A stretch of 6,312 nt of DNA from Enterobacteriaceae bacterium (GTDB lineage: Bacteria > Pseudomonadota > Gammaproteobacteria > Enterobacterales > Enterobacteriaceae). The notes beneath the pieces were generated by a model. That model saw only the letters and a list, made by a program, of their open reading frames with translations, was not told the origin of the DNA and ran no database searches. The stretch is from positions 1 to 6,312 of the forward strand of contig JALAGK010000410.1 in assembly GCA_022712475.1 (NCBI GenBank), in the 5' to 3' direction. A program made the position numbers and the translations under genes. Shown here piece after piece: positions 1 through 6,312 of the stretch (its first letter is position 1; each line of letters starts with the position of its first letter).

Positions 1-10
1 ACATTAGACT

Positions 11-29
11 GTAGTTAAGTGTTAACTAC
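11..29. promoter_or_regulatory. Perfect inverted repeat, candidate operator upstream of ycfT
   Basis: Arms GTAGTTAA (11-18) and TTAACTAC (22-29) are exact reverse complements separated by GTG. The AT-rich dyad and short spacer suit binding of a dimeric regulator better than an RNA hairpin. It lies in the 161-bp non-coding stretch before ycfT, about 130 bp from the ycfT start. In E. coli relatives this stretch is shared with the divergent lolCDE operon, so the site may control the leftward gene. A weak leftward promoter could overlap it: TTGATA read on the minus strand at 38-33, then TACAGT at 13-8, with a long 19-bp spacer. No convincing rightward -35/-10 pair was found for ycfT. The repeat is seen directly; its function is inference, and I recognise no known operator consensus in it. 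Confidence 0.4.
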
Positions 30-161
30 CTGTATCAAGCTCAGTGTGAGGATTTTCTTAAATACGTCAATGCGTTACAAAAACAGACTTTTGGAGTACG
101 CAACCTGACACGCCCTTCTCAGAATTAAGCCTTTGTTACCAACTTAGCATGCCGATTATTT

Positions 162-1226
162 ATGAAAACTCAGCAACTGTGGATTAACCAGATTAAAGGG
201 ATGTGCATCTGTCTGGTGGTTATCTATCACTCCGTCATCACCTTTTATCCGCCTATTCTCGGGCAGCTTCAGGGCAATGCCGTCTATCTCGCCAAGCTGT
301 GGATTTATGGCAATGCCTACCTGGCACCGTTTCGTATGCCGGTATTTTTCTTTATTTCCGGCTATCTGGTCACACGCTACATCGACCAGGTTGGCTGGCG
401 CGGCTGTGTGAATAAGCGGGTGTGGAACATTGTCTGGGTGCTGGTGCTGTGGGGCGTGCTGCAGTGGATACTGATAAGCCATATCAACCAGTGGCTGCCC
501 GCGGGTATGGAGCATGATCCTCGCTCCAATGCCGCTTATGCCAGTACGCCAGGCCAGTTCGCTTTTAGTATGATCACCGCCAGTACCAGCCTGTGGTATC
601 TCTACGCACTGGTGCTCTATTTTATTGGCTGCAAACTTTTACACCGCAATCGGGCTGTGGTTTTCCCGCTGCTGATAGTGGTGAGTATTGCGATAAACTT
701 CCTGCCAACCCCGTTCTGGGGCATGAACAGCGTAATACGCAATATGCCGTATTACGCAATGGGCGCCTGGTTTGGCGGGCAGTTAGTGACGTTTATGAAA
801 GGCTGGCGCTTCACCCAGCACCCGTTGCTGCTACTTGCTGCGCTGGCGCTGGCTGGTGTGCTTTACCTGAGTAACATCAATTTGCCCCTTTCCATGCTGT
901 CGATTCTGTTTATCATGAAACTCTTCTTCTCGCTGGAACAGCGCTGGGGAAGCCGCCCCCATTCTCTGTTCAATACCATCGGCAGTAATACGATTGCTAT
1001 ATACACCACACACCGCATTCTGATTGAAGCCATGAGCCTGCTCGTCATCGGTCTGTTCAATCAGCAACGCCTGACGCCAGGCGCGCAGGTGCTGCTACTG
1101 CTAAGTTACCCGTTCATCAGCCTTGGGTTGTGTACGCTGTTTGGGCTTTTGATGCGCAGACTGTCGCGCGGGCTGACTGGTGACCTGCTCTTCACTCCAC
1201 CGCGCAACCTGATTGCCGAACGGTAG
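162..1226 (+). CDS. ycfT: Inner-membrane acyltransferase-3 family protein YcfT
   Basis: The 354-residue protein matches E. coli YcfT (about 357 aa, from memory) nearly residue for residue at the N-terminus (LWINQIKG, VIYHSVITFYP) and in FRMPVFFFISGYL, STSLWYLYAL, WGMNSVIRN and IGSNTIAIYTTHRIL. It has about ten hydrophobic segments, roughly at residues 13-30, 48-69, 88-106, 141-160, 163-180, 194-210, 221-236, 240-257, 274-296 and 308-333. Membrane acyltransferase-3 hallmarks are His23 in the first segment and Arg58-Met-Pro before FFFISG (62-67). Family members O-acylate sugars or other envelope glycans, but the substrate of YcfT is unknown to me. The usual R-x-D-x-L-R-G entry motif is replaced by I-N-Q-I-K-G. 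This ATG is the first start after an in-frame stop at 126-128. No clear Shine-Dalgarno precedes it, so translation may be weak. Family assignment is confident; activity is inferred. Confidence 0.92.
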   Translation: MKTQQLWINQIKGMCICLVVIYHSVITFYPPILGQLQGNAVYLAKLWIYGNAYLAPFRMPVFFFISGYLVTRYIDQVGWRGCVNKRVWNIVWVLVLWGVLQWILISHINQWLPAGMEHDPRSNAAYASTPGQFAFSMITASTSLWYLYALVLYFIGCKLLHRNRAVVFPLLIVVSIAINFLPTPFWGMNSVIRNMPYYAMGAWFGGQLVTFMKGWRFTQHPLLLLAALALAGVLYLSNINLPLSMLSILFIMKLFFSLEQRWGSRPHSLFNTIGSNTIAIYTTHRILIEAMSLLVIGLFNQQRLTPGAQVLLLLSYPFISLGLCTLFGLLMRRLSRGLTGDLLFTPPRNLIAER

Positions 1227-1232
1227 ACCCAC

Positions 1233-1253
1233 AGCCCCTGCATAACAGGGGCT
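1233..1253 (+). other. GC-rich stem-loop just after ycfT
   Basis: AGCCCCTG (1233-1240) and CAGGGGCT (1246-1253) form a perfect 8-bp stem with a 5-nt CATAA loop, beginning 6 nt after the ycfT stop. The stem is strong enough for an intrinsic terminator, but the next bases are ACTCATC and the first T-run (TTTT, 1269-1272) is 15 nt away. A canonical U-tract is therefore missing. It may stabilise the ycfT mRNA 3' end or assist weak or Rho-dependent termination before the mfd promoter. The structure is seen; the role is inferred. Confidence 0.5.
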
Positions 1254-1293
1254 ACTCATCTGAAGCTGTTTTATACTCACAAGGCAAACCCGC

Positions 1294-1321
1294 TTGCCAG
1301 GCTCGGTTGATAAGCGATAAT
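1294..1321 (+). promoter_or_regulatory. Likely sigma70 promoter for mfd
   Basis: TTGCCA (1294-1299, five of six matches to the -35 consensus) is followed after 16 bp by GATAAT (1316-1321, five of six matches to the -10 consensus). Transcription would begin near 1328, giving a leader of about 65 nt before the mfd ATG. The leader contains a small GC hairpin: CGCG (1353-1356) pairs with CGCG (1361-1364) around a GCTG loop, with C-rich and G-rich shoulders. No regulator site is recognised. This is the best promoter match in the window and suggests mfd is transcribed independently of ycfT. Confidence 0.65.
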
Positions 1322-1392
1322 AACGCTCTGGCTATCCTACAGAATTTACCCACGCGGCTGCGCGGGCACAGCAGAGAGACAGCAGTTTTTCT

Positions 1393-4300
1393 ATGTCTGA
1401 ACAAAACCGATACAGCCTGCCGCAAAGTGCGGGCGACCAGCGCCAGTTTGGCGAACTGACCGGCGCGGCGTGCGCCAGCGAAGTTGCAGAAATTGCCGAA
1501 CGCCACCAGGGACCGGTCATTCTGATTGCCCCTGACATGCAAAACGCCCTGCGTCTTCACGATGAAGTCCGGCAGTTTACCGATGCACTGGTAATGAACC
1601 TTGCCGACTGGGAAACACTGCCTTATGACAGCTTCTCTCCGCATCAGGATATCGTGTCATCACGCCTGTCCACACTCTATCAACTACCGGGGATGCAACG
1701 CGGCGTACTGATTATGCCGGTGAATACGTTGATGCAGCGCGTATGTCCGCACAGTTATCTGCATGCCCACGCCCTGGTCATGAAAAAAGGCCAGCGGTTG
1801 TCACGCGACAACCTGCGCGACCAGCTTGAAAACGCAGGCTACCGTCACGTTGACCAGGTAATGGAACACGGTGAATATGCCACCCGCGGCGCGTTGCTGG
1901 ATCTGTGGCCGATGGGCAGCGAGTCGCCCTATCGCCTTGACTTTTTTGATGACGAGCTCGACAGCCTGCGCCTGTTTGATGTAGACAGCCAGCGTACGCT
2001 GGAAGAAGTGGATGCCATCAACCTGTTGCCGGCGCACGAATTCCCGACCGACAAAACGGCTATTGAGTTGTTCCGCAGTCAGTGGCGCGACAAATTCGAG
2101 GTGCGCCGTGACCCGGAGCACATCTATCAGCAGGTGAGTAAAGGCACATTGCCAACCGGGATTGAATACTGGCAACCGTTGTTTTTTAGCGAACCCTTGC
2201 AGCCACTGTTCAGCTACTTCCCCAAAAATACGCTGGTCGTGAATACCGGGGACTTGCCTGCGAGTGCCGAGCGCTTCTGGCTGGATGTGAATGCCCGTTA
2301 CGAAAACCGCGGCGTGGATCCTATGCGCCCGCTGCTGGCACCCATCACGCTGTGGATGGCGCCAGATGAACTCTTCGGCGCCCTAAAAAACTGGCCCCGT
2401 ATACAACTTAAAAAAGAATCGCTCCCTGAGAAAGCGGCGAATACCAACCTCGGTTACCAGCCACTGCCTGACCTGTCCGTGCAGCCACAGCAAAAAGCGC
2501 CGCTTGATAACCTGCGCCGCTTTCTTGAGCATTTTACTGGCGCGGTTATCTTCTCTGTTGAAAGTGAAGGCCGCCGCGAGGCGCTGGGCGAACTGCTGGC
2601 ACGCCTCAAAATTGCCCCTAAACGCCTGCAGCGACTTGAGGATGCGCAGCCCGGCGCTTACTGGCTGACTATCGGCTCCAGCGAACACGGTTTTATTGAC
2701 ACACAACGCAACCGGGCATTGATATGTGAAAGTGACATGCTCGGCGAGCGCGTGGGGCGCCGCCGTCAGGAAAGCCGACGAACCATTAACCCAGACACGC
2801 TGATTCGTAACCTGGCCGAATTGCACCCGGGCCAGCCGGTGGTGCATCTGGAGCACGGTGTGGGCCGCTATGCAGGCATGACCACGCTGGAAGCGGGTGG
2901 AATCAAAGGTGAGTACCTGATGCTCACCTATGCGGGCGATGCCAAACTGTACGTACCGGTGACGTCCCTGCACCTTATCAGTCGCTACGCCGGCGGTGCC
3001 GAAGAAAACGCACCGCTGCACAAGCTTGGTGGCGATGCCTGGTCGCGCGCGCGCCAGAAAGCCGCGGAAAAAGTGCGCGATGTTGCAGCTGAACTGCTCG
3101 ACATCTATGCCCAGCGCGCGGCAAAAGCCGGTTTCGCCTTTAAGCACGACAAAGAACAGTATCAGCTTTTCTGCGACAGCTTCCCGTTTGAAACCACACC
3201 AGATCAGGCCCAGGCCATTAATGCGGTACTGAGCGACATGTGTCAGCCGCTGGCAATGGACCGCCTGGTATGCGGCGACGTGGGCTTTGGTAAAACGGAA
3301 GTCGCGATGCGCGCCGCGTTTCTGGCAGTGGAAAACCACAAGCAGGTTGCAGTGTTGGTGCCAACCACCCTCCTCGCCCAGCAACACTTTGATAATTTTC
3401 GCGACCGCTTCGCTAACTGGCCTGTACGCATCGAGATGCTGTCACGCTTTCGCAGTGCCAAAGAACAGACTCAGGTGCTGGAGCAGGCTGCTGAGGGCAA
3501 GGTTGATATCCTGATTGGCACCCACAAGCTGTTGATGAGCGACCTGAAATGGCGCGATCTGGGGCTGCTTATTGTCGATGAAGAGCACCGCTTTGGCGTG
3601 CGTCATAAAGAACGCATTAAGGCAATGCGTGCCGATGTGGATATTCTGACCCTGACCGCCACGCCGATTCCGCGTACGCTCAATATGGCTATGAGCGGAA
3701 TGCGCGACTTGTCGATTATTGCCACACCGCCAGCACGCCGCCTGGCGGTGAAGACTTTTGTCCGTGAATACGACAGCTTAGTCGTGCGCGAGGCGATTTT
3801 GCGTGAAGTGCTGCGTGGTGGTCAGGTCTATTATCTGTACAACGACGTAGAAAACATCCAGAAAGCCGCTCAGCGCCTGGAAGAACTGGTACCGGAAGCA
3901 CGCGTTGCCGTCGGTCATGGTCAGATGCGTGAACGCGAGCTGGAACGGGTGATGAACGATTTCCATCATCAACGATTTAACGTGCTGGTCTGTACCACCA
4001 TCATCGAAACCGGGATTGATATCCCGACGGCCAATACCATCATCATCGAACGCGCTGACCACTTCGGCCTTGCTCAGCTGCATCAGTTGCGTGGCCGCGT
4101 TGGGCGTTCGCACCATCAGGCCTATGCCTGGCTGCTGACGCCACATCCGAAAGCCATGACGACCGATGCGCAAAAACGGCTGGAGGCCATCGCATCGCTT
4201 GAAGATCTCGGGGCAGGCTTCGCGCTGGCAACCCATGACCTGGAGATCCGTGGCGCTGGTGAACTGTTGGGTGAAGACCAGAGCGGACAGATGGAGACCA

Positions 4301-4839
4301 TCGGCTTTTCGCTGTACATGGAGCTGCTGGAAAACGCCGTTGATGCACTTAAAGCCGGTCGCGAGCCGTCGCTTGAGGATTTGACCAGCCAGCAAACCGA
4401 AGTGGAGCTGCGAATGCCGTCGCTGCTGCCGGACGATTTTATTCCCGATGTGAATACACGTTTGTCTTTCTACAAACGCATCGCCAGTGCGAAAGATCCT
4501 GATGCACTTGATGAAATTAAAGTGGAACTGATTGACCGCTTCGGCAAGCTACCGGACCCCGCGCGTACGCTGCTGGATATTGCAGCACTTCGCCAGCAGG
4601 CGCAGAAGCTTGGCATTCGCAAGCTTGAGGCTAATGAGAAAGGTGGCGTGATAGAATTTAATGAGCAAAACCACGTCGATCCGCTCTGGTTGATTGGCTT
4701 GTTGCAAAAACAGCCTCAACACTATCGGCTTGATGGCCCGACCCGACTCCGTTTTACCCATGAGCTTGATGAGCGCAAGGTACGTATGGACTGGGTGCGC
4801 AACTTTATGCAACAACTGTCCGAAAACACCGCAGCATAA
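1393..4839 (+). CDS. mfd: Transcription-repair coupling factor Mfd
   Basis: Mfd is an ATP-dependent DNA translocase that binds upstream of RNA polymerase stalled at lesions, pushes it off and recruits UvrA to start strand-specific nucleotide excision repair. The 1148-residue length equals that of E. coli Mfd. The UvrB-like module (about 1-340) keeps the UvrA-contact residues Arg165, Arg181 and Phe185. The CarD-like RNA polymerase interaction domain (about 472-545) carries HLEHGVGRYAGM (485-496) and Leu499. The RecG-like motor (about 575-965) has Walker A GDVGFGKT (628-635, Lys634), DEEH (729-732), TATPIPRT (755-762) and QLRGRVGR (898-905). The TRG motif follows with Arg953. The C-terminal domain (about 1000-1148) is known in E. 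coli to mask the UvrA-binding face. All key residues are intact. The ATG is the only one in frame after a stop at 1321-1323. The Shine-Dalgarno is weak: GAGAG at 1374-1378 lies 14 nt away. Confidence 0.99.
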   Translation: MSEQNRYSLPQSAGDQRQFGELTGAACASEVAEIAERHQGPVILIAPDMQNALRLHDEVRQFTDALVMNLADWETLPYDSFSPHQDIVSSRLSTLYQLPGMQRGVLIMPVNTLMQRVCPHSYLHAHALVMKKGQRLSRDNLRDQLENAGYRHVDQVMEHGEYATRGALLDLWPMGSESPYRLDFFDDELDSLRLFDVDSQRTLEEVDAINLLPAHEFPTDKTAIELFRSQWRDKFEVRRDPEHIYQQVSKGTLPTGIEYWQPLFFSEPLQPLFSYFPKNTLVVNTGDLPASAERFWLDVNARYENRGVDPMRPLLAPITLWMAPDELFGALKNWPRIQLKKESLPEKAANTNLGYQPLPDLSVQPQQKAPLDNLRRFLEHFTGAVIFSVESEGRREALGELLARLKIAPKRLQRLEDAQPGAYWLTIGSSEHGFIDTQRNRALICESDMLGERVGRRRQESRRTINPDTLIRNLAELHPGQPVVHLEHGVGRYAGMTTLEAGGIKGEYLMLTYAGDAKLYVPVTSLHLISRYAGGAEENAPLHKLGGDAWSRARQKAAEKVRDVAAELLDIYAQRAAKAGFAFKHDKEQYQLFCDSFPFETTPDQAQAINAVLSDMCQPLAMDRLVCGDVGFGKTEVAMRAAFLAVENHKQVAVLVPTTLLAQQHFDNFRDRFANWPVRIEMLSRFRSAKEQTQVLEQAAEGKVDILIGTHKLLMSDLKWRDLGLLIVDEEHRFGVRHKERIKAMRADVDILTLTATPIPRTLNMAMSGMRDLSIIATPPARRLAVKTFVREYDSLVVREAILREVLRGGQVYYLYNDVENIQKAAQRLEELVPEARVAVGHGQMRERELERVMNDFHHQRFNVLVCTTIIETGIDIPTANTIIIERADHFGLAQLHQLRGRVGRSHHQAYAWLLTPHPKAMTTDAQKRLEAIASLEDLGAGFALATHDLEIRGAGELLGEDQSGQMETIGFSLYMELLENAVDALKAGREPSLEDLTSQQTEVELRMPSLLPDDFIPDVNTRLSFYKRIASAKDPDALDEIKVELIDRFGKLPDPARTLLDIAALRQQAQKLGIRKLEANEKGGVIEFNEQNHVDPLWLIGLLQKQPQHYRLDGPTRLRFTHELDERKVRMDWVRNFMQQLSENTAA

Positions 4840-4841
4840 AT

Positions 4842-4874
4842 TTTTGCGCCCTCTGATCTGTAGAGGGCGCAAAA
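4842..4874. other. Long perfect stem-loop after mfd with non-terminator polarity
   Basis: A perfect 13-bp inverted repeat starts 2 nt after the mfd stop codon: TTTTGCGCCCTCT (4842-4854), a 7-nt loop (4855-4861), then AGAGGGCGCAAAA (4862-4874). The GC core is very stable. The T-run lies on the 5' side and the A-run on the 3' side, the reverse of an intrinsic terminator, and this holds on both strands. The RNA is followed by UCUCCC, not by a U-tract. It is best read as a 3'-end stabilising or processing structure, or as part of a non-canonical termination region. The structure is certain; the role is not. Confidence 0.6.
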
Positions 4875-4894
4875 TCTCCCGTTAATCGCCAGTC

Positions 4895-4956
4895 TTTACA
4901 AATCCTTGCAGTAGACCAGGATTTCCCGACAAGCGGACACGCATAATCGCGTGTCC
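4895..4956 (+). promoter_or_regulatory. Candidate ldtC promoter with inverted repeat around its -10 box
   Basis: CATAAT (4942-4947) matches the -10 consensus at five of six positions and would place the start near 4954, about 29 nt before the ldtC ATG. No good -35 hexamer sits 16-18 bp upstream, so an activator may be needed. The -10 box lies almost wholly in the loop of a perfect 8-bp inverted repeat, GGACACGC (4935-4942) and GCGTGTCC (4949-4956), a possible operator. TTTAC (4895-4899), N5, CTTGC (4905-4909) is a degenerate match to the reverse complement of the CpxR box GTAAA-N5-GTAAA, centred near -52. From memory, E. coli ycfS has been reported as Cpx-responsive. A rival reading uses TTTACA (4895-4900) as -35 with a poor CAGGAT (4917-4922) as -10. 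Confidence 0.35.
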
Positions 4957-4968
4957 ACGAAGTCGATC

Positions 4969-4972
4969 GAGG
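4969..4972 (+). promoter_or_regulatory. Shine-Dalgarno site for ldtC
   Basis: GAGG ends 10 nt before the ATG at 4983, slightly longer than ideal spacing but the only purine-rich match in the leader. An in-frame stop at 4944-4946, with no other ATG between, supports this start. Confidence 0.55.
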
Positions 4973-4982
4973 CTTTAACACA

Positions 4983-5957
4983 ATGACAACTTTTCTACGC
5001 TTCTCCCGCTGGCTAACTGGCCTGAGCGTGCTGACTGTATTCGCCTTCAGCGCCCTGCCCGCTATAGCCAACACGTACCCCCTGCCGCCACCAGGCAGTC
5101 GTCTGGTCGGCGAAAACAAATTTCATACCGTTGAAAATGACGGTGGCTCTCTTGAGGCTATTGCCAAAAAATACAACGTCGGTTTCCTGGCACTGTTACA
5201 GGCTAACCCGGGCGTGGACCCCTATGTGCCACGTGCAGGCAGCGTGCTGACGATTCCGTTACAGGCACTACTGCCGGACGAGCCGCGTGAAGGTATTGTG
5301 ATTAATCTTTCTGAATTGCGGCTTTATTACTACCCGCCAGGTGAGAAGACCGTCGTCATTTATCCGATTGGTATTGGCCAACTCGGCGGCGACACCGTCA
5401 CACCACTGATGAAAACCACAGTTTCCGAGAAACGCGCTAACCCAACCTGGACCCCGACGGCGAATATCCGCGCACGCTACAAGGCACAGGGCGTGATTCT
5501 ACCTGCGGTTGTCCCTGCTGGTCCGGATAACCCTATGGGTCATCACGCTATCCGCCTTGCGGCTTACGGCGGCGTTTACTTACTACATGGCACCAATGCC
5601 GACTTTGGTATTGGTATGCGCGTAAGCTCTGGCTGCATTCGCCTGCGCGATAACGACATTAAGTGGATGTTCAGCAACGTGCCAGTGGGTACTAAAGTTA
5701 ACATCATTGACACGGCAATTAAGGCCTCTCAGGAACCGGACGGTCGCTTGCTGGTTGAAGTACACCAGCCGCTGTCGAAATCAATTGACGACAATCCACA
5801 GACTCAACCCATTGTGCAGAGCGCTGGCGTACGCAGCGTACTGTCGCAAGGTGGCGATAATAGCGCGGTTATAGAGAAAGCGATGAGCCTGCGTGCTGGA
5901 ATGCCGGTCACAGTAGGACACGTAAACATACCTGCCCCGCAAAGCAACACCATTTAA
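4983..5957 (+). CDS. ldtC: L,D-transpeptidase LdtC (YcfS), attaches Lpp to peptidoglycan
   Basis: LdtC is a periplasmic enzyme that cleaves the bond between residues 3 and 4 of a tetrapeptide stem and joins the meso-diaminopimelate to the C-terminal lysine of Braun lipoprotein Lpp, tethering the outer membrane to the cell wall. In E. coli it acts alongside the partly redundant LdtA and LdtB. The 324-residue protein has a Sec signal peptide (about 1-29, likely cut after AIA, mature protein starting Asn30), a LysM peptidoglycan-binding domain (about 46-92) and a YkuD catalytic domain (about 103-242). The active-site signature is complete: His202 in HGTN, then SSGCIRLRD with catalytic Cys218 and Arg220. 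The last 80 or so residues form a variable tail. E. coli LdtC is about 320 aa and near identical through the core (for example NPMGHHAIRLAAYGG). Paralogues LdtA and LdtB are alternatives, but the location next to mfd and bhsA decides for LdtC. Confidence 0.97.
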   Translation: MTTFLRFSRWLTGLSVLTVFAFSALPAIANTYPLPPPGSRLVGENKFHTVENDGGSLEAIAKKYNVGFLALLQANPGVDPYVPRAGSVLTIPLQALLPDEPREGIVINLSELRLYYYPPGEKTVVIYPIGIGQLGGDTVTPLMKTTVSEKRANPTWTPTANIRARYKAQGVILPAVVPAGPDNPMGHHAIRLAAYGGVYLLHGTNADFGIGMRVSSGCIRLRDNDIKWMFSNVPVGTKVNIIDTAIKASQEPDGRLLVEVHQPLSKSIDDNPQTQPIVQSAGVRSVLSQGGDNSAVIEKAMSLRAGMPVTVGHVNIPAPQSNTI

Positions 5958-5976
5958 CACCTCGTCAGGTATAAAG

Positions 5977-6008
5977 AAAAAGGCTCTGTCAGTGACAGAG
6001 CCTTTTTT
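5977..6008. terminator. Bidirectional intrinsic terminator between ldtC and bhsA
   Basis: GGCTCTGTC (5982-5990) pairs with GACAGAGCC (5994-6002) around a 3-nt loop. The stem is preceded by A5 (5977-5981) and followed by T6 (6003-6008). Each strand therefore has a stable GC-rich hairpin followed by a U-run, as expected between convergent genes. It lies 19 nt past the ldtC stop and 39 nt past the bhsA stop. Confidence 0.93.
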
Positions 6009-6047
6009 GTGGCATAGATAGAGGGTTAGCGCATTAAGGGTTTACGC

Positions 6048-6305
6048 TTATTTGTAGATTACAGCGGTACCGTGCAGAGTGTTTGGCCCGTTGACTGAGG
6101 TAATCCGATAAGATTTAGCCCCCATTTCGTCAGCCTTCTCAGCCAGTTGTTCTTCCAGAGACTGAAGATTGGGGCCCGCGGTTGCCGAAATAGTCCCCAC
6201 TTTCTGTTGGCCATTCGGGGTGCTTTGCACTTCAACTGCTGCAAGGATTGCAAAAGAAAGTGAGCTTAACACTGCAGCGGTCATGAGCATATTTATACTT
6301 TTCAT
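6048..6305 (-). CDS. bhsA: Stress and biofilm protein BhsA (YcfR), DUF1471 family
   Basis: This 85-residue protein matches E. coli BhsA in length and almost exactly over the mature part, including AAVEVQSTP, GQQKVGTISA, SLEEQLA, KADEMGAKS and GPNTLHGTAVIYK. BhsA belongs to the small secreted YhcN/DUF1471 family. In E. coli it is induced by acid, peroxide, heat, copper and chlorine, and it alters surface hydrophobicity, biofilm formation and copper permeability of the outer membrane. Residues 1-22 form a Sec signal peptide, likely cut before Ala23, leaving a mature protein of about 63 residues. The signal peptide differs from E. coli much more than the mature part does. The start codon is complete in the window, but only 7 nt of upstream DNA remain, so the Shine-Dalgarno and promoter are not visible. 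In E. coli the gene is repressed by the TetR-type regulator ComR, encoded divergently; that gene would lie past the window end. Confidence 0.95.
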   Translation of the reverse strand: MKSINMLMTAAVLSSLSFAILAAVEVQSTPNGQQKVGTISATAGPNLQSLEEQLAEKADEMGAKSYRITSVNGPNTLHGTAVIYK

Positions 6306-6312
6306 TGTTATG

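Noticed and set aside
75..161. A sigma70 promoter for ycfT
   Set aside because: CTGACA (105-110) is a fair -35, but no acceptable -10 lies 15-19 bp downstream. TTGTTA (133-138) pairs only with a poor -10 adjoining the start codon. Neither was strong enough to annotate.
2383..3387. A 334-codon open frame on the minus strand inside mfd
   Set aside because: It lies wholly antisense to a fully conserved part of mfd, has no recognisable domain, and is rich in residues expected from reading the complement of a GC-rich gene. It is a shadow frame.
3778..4395. A 205-codon open frame on the minus strand inside mfd
   Set aside because: It is antisense to the Mfd motor domain with no family resemblance and no ribosome-binding context that I could support.
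4842..4874. Calling the mfd-distal hairpin an intrinsic terminator
   Set aside because: On both strands the base-paired A-run follows the GC stem where a U-run is required. I therefore list it as a stem-loop of unknown role.
1..6312. A novel defence, mobile or biosynthetic system
   Set aside because: All four genes are recognised enterobacterial core genes in conserved order. I saw no integrase, transposase, terminal repeats, repeat-spacer array or abrupt composition change.

Overview
This window looks like ordinary core chromosome from a member of the Enterobacteriaceae. Compared from memory with Escherichia coli K-12, the four genes match ycfT, mfd, ldtC (ycfS) and bhsA (ycfR) in product, order and orientation. 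In E. coli, lolCDE lies divergently upstream of ycfT, and comR lies divergently upstream of bhsA. Both would fall just outside this window, so that is inference. The proteins are clearly similar to the E. coli ones but differ at many positions, so this is probably a related enterobacterial genus and not E. coli itself. The genus cannot be fixed from the sequence alone.

Layout. Positions 1-161 are non-coding and carry a perfect 8-bp inverted repeat (11-29). ycfT (162-1226, +) encodes a multi-spanning inner-membrane protein of the acyltransferase-3 type. A GC-rich stem-loop and a good sigma70-type promoter fill the 166-bp gap before mfd (1393-4839, +), the transcription-repair coupling factor. 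A long stem-loop with unusual polarity follows mfd. A 143-bp gap with a second inverted repeat around a possible -10 box leads to ldtC (4983-5957, +), a periplasmic L,D-transpeptidase. A textbook bidirectional terminator (5977-6008) separates ldtC from the convergent bhsA (6048-6305, -), a small secreted stress and biofilm protein.

How the genes relate. ycfT, mfd and ldtC point the same way but have gaps of 143-166 bp containing promoter-like sequence, so they are probably not one tight operon. The window has an envelope flavour: LdtC ties the outer-membrane lipoprotein Lpp to peptidoglycan, BhsA affects the outer surface, and YcfT sits in the inner membrane. If lolCDE is next door, the lipoprotein exporter of the Lol pathway lies near one enzyme that anchors its most abundant cargo. 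Mfd is a DNA repair protein with no evident tie to the rest.

I found no mobile element, CRISPR array, tRNA, rRNA, pseudogene or previously undescribed system. The points worth a second look are the regulatory inverted repeats and the poorly characterised ycfT.
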